5,302 nt of DNA. It comes from an uncultured Odoribacter sp. (GTDB lineage Bacteria > Bacteroidota > Bacteroidia > Bacteroidales > Marinifilaceae). Below, piece by piece: positions 4,893 to 5,302 of this stretch (the first letter of the stretch is position 1; every line of letters begins with the position of its first letter). The DNA lies in contig URJC01000207.1 of assembly GCA_900548135.1 (NCBI GenBank), positions 1 through 5,302 of the forward strand, read 5' to 3'. Made by a program: the position numbers and the translations under genes. Below the pieces are notes generated by a model. It saw only the letters and a program-made list of their open reading frames with translations. It was not told where the DNA came from and did no database searches.

Positions 4893-5302
4893 ATGGAAAA
4901 TGAAGAGTTAAGAGAACTGTTGGGAGAATTGCTGAATAAAGACAAGCCTTTGAAAGAGCTTTTAAATGGATGTGATGAAGCTAAAAATGAGGAATTCAAT
5001 ATTCTTTTGCACCAGTTGGACGAATTGGCCGGTAAATCTTGCATTCCGGATAAGCGACGGATTTGGAGTCATATTTATCAGCAATTGATCGAAAAACGCC
5101 GGAGGATTCAGTTTCGTCGTTGGTCTGTTGTGGCAGCTGTTTTATTACCTGCCATTGTTGCGGTGTCCTTCTTTTTCTATTTTCAATCCTCCCGTCCGGA
5201 GTCATTGCAAAACCGTCCGTTGGCAACTGTAATTGATAGGAATCAAGTCCGTTTGTTGTTGGATGACGGACGGGTAATCCATGTACAACAGTTGAAAAAA
5301 GA
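4893..5302 (+). CDS. FecR-family anti-sigma factor (membrane-bound), 3' end cut by window edge
   Basis: This is a partial gene of 136 codons running to the right edge; FecR proteins of Bacteroidota are usually about 300-400 residues. The N-terminal, cytoplasmic part (1-77) is charged and helical (MENEELRELLGELL at the start) and contains the IWSHIYQQL segment (57-65) usual before the membrane anchor. RRRIQFRRW (69-77) provides positive charges on the inner side. Residues about 79-97 (VVAAVLLPAIVAVSFFFYF) form one transmembrane helix. The periplasmic part begins with the FecR-type strand pair VRLLLDDGRVIHV (119-131). Its role is to hold or activate the upstream ECF sigma according to a signal from a TonB-dependent outer-membrane receptor. 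The ATG at 4893 is the only ATG start in frame after the stop at 4857-4859. It has no Shine-Dalgarno sequence. The 429-bp distance from the sigma gene is unusually long for such pairs. Confidence 0.88.
   Translation, partial: MENEELRELLGELLNKDKPLKELLNGCDEAKNEEFNILLHQLDELAGKSCIPDKRRIWSHIYQQLIEKRRRIQFRRWSVVAAVLLPAIVAVSFFFYFQSSRPESLQNRPLATVIDRNQVRLLLDDGRVIHVQQLKK

Noticed and set aside
4996..5226. Minus-strand open frame of 76 codons
   Set aside because: It is antisense to the FecR-like gene, whose frame has the expected membrane helix and periplasmic start.
1..5302. tRNA, rRNA, CRISPR array or transposase gene
   Set aside because: No clover-leaf pattern, rRNA-like segment, regularly spaced repeats or transposase motifs were seen on either strand.

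Overview
The window looks like a piece of a Bacteroidales (Bacteroidota) chromosome. The evidence is A+T-rich intergenic DNA, starts without a clear Shine-Dalgarno sequence, promoter boxes of the Bacteroidota type (-33 TTG/TTTG and -7 TAnnTTTG), a GH3-family protein, a stand-alone DUF4268-like protein, a coiled-coil lipoprotein of a family common in Bacteroides and relatives, and an ECF sigma factor followed by a FecR-type anti-sigma factor. The frequent CGG arginine codons would fit Odoribacteraceae-like Bacteroidales, but I cannot place the genus from this alone.

Layout. From the left edge to 1148 (minus strand) lies the N-terminal 382 residues of a GH3 acyl-adenylating enzyme, cut by the window edge. 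Upstream of it on the same strand is rnhB (ribonuclease HII, 1249-1854), and the two probably form one transcript. A 241-bp divergent spacer contains an unusually symmetric promoter, centred on a perfect 16-bp palindrome (2043-2058). It can be read as a consensus-type promoter in both directions: rightward into a small DUF4268-like gene (2096-2554) and leftward towards rnhB. A lipoprotein gene follows (2809-3684), resembling the Cbp1-type collagen-binding adhesin family, and it is closed by a textbook intrinsic terminator at 3708-3732.

The right-hand part is a cell-surface-signalling unit. It comprises an ECF sigma factor (3876-4463, apparent TTG start, with its own promoter at 3736-3765) and the first 136 residues of a FecR-like membrane anti-sigma factor (from 4893, cut by the right edge). 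In Bacteroidota such pairs normally control a neighbouring SusC/SusD-type outer-membrane uptake locus, which would lie to the right of the window. The 429-bp gap between the two genes is unusually long. It contains a 255-bp segment bounded by 15-bp perfect inverted repeats (4619-4633 and 4859-4873) with further matching subterminal blocks, so it looks like a small non-autonomous (MITE-like) insertion or a large structured leader.

Most of the window is ordinary housekeeping and accessory content. The two observations I consider most worth checking are the palindromic bidirectional promoter and the inverted-repeat element between the sigma and anti-sigma genes.
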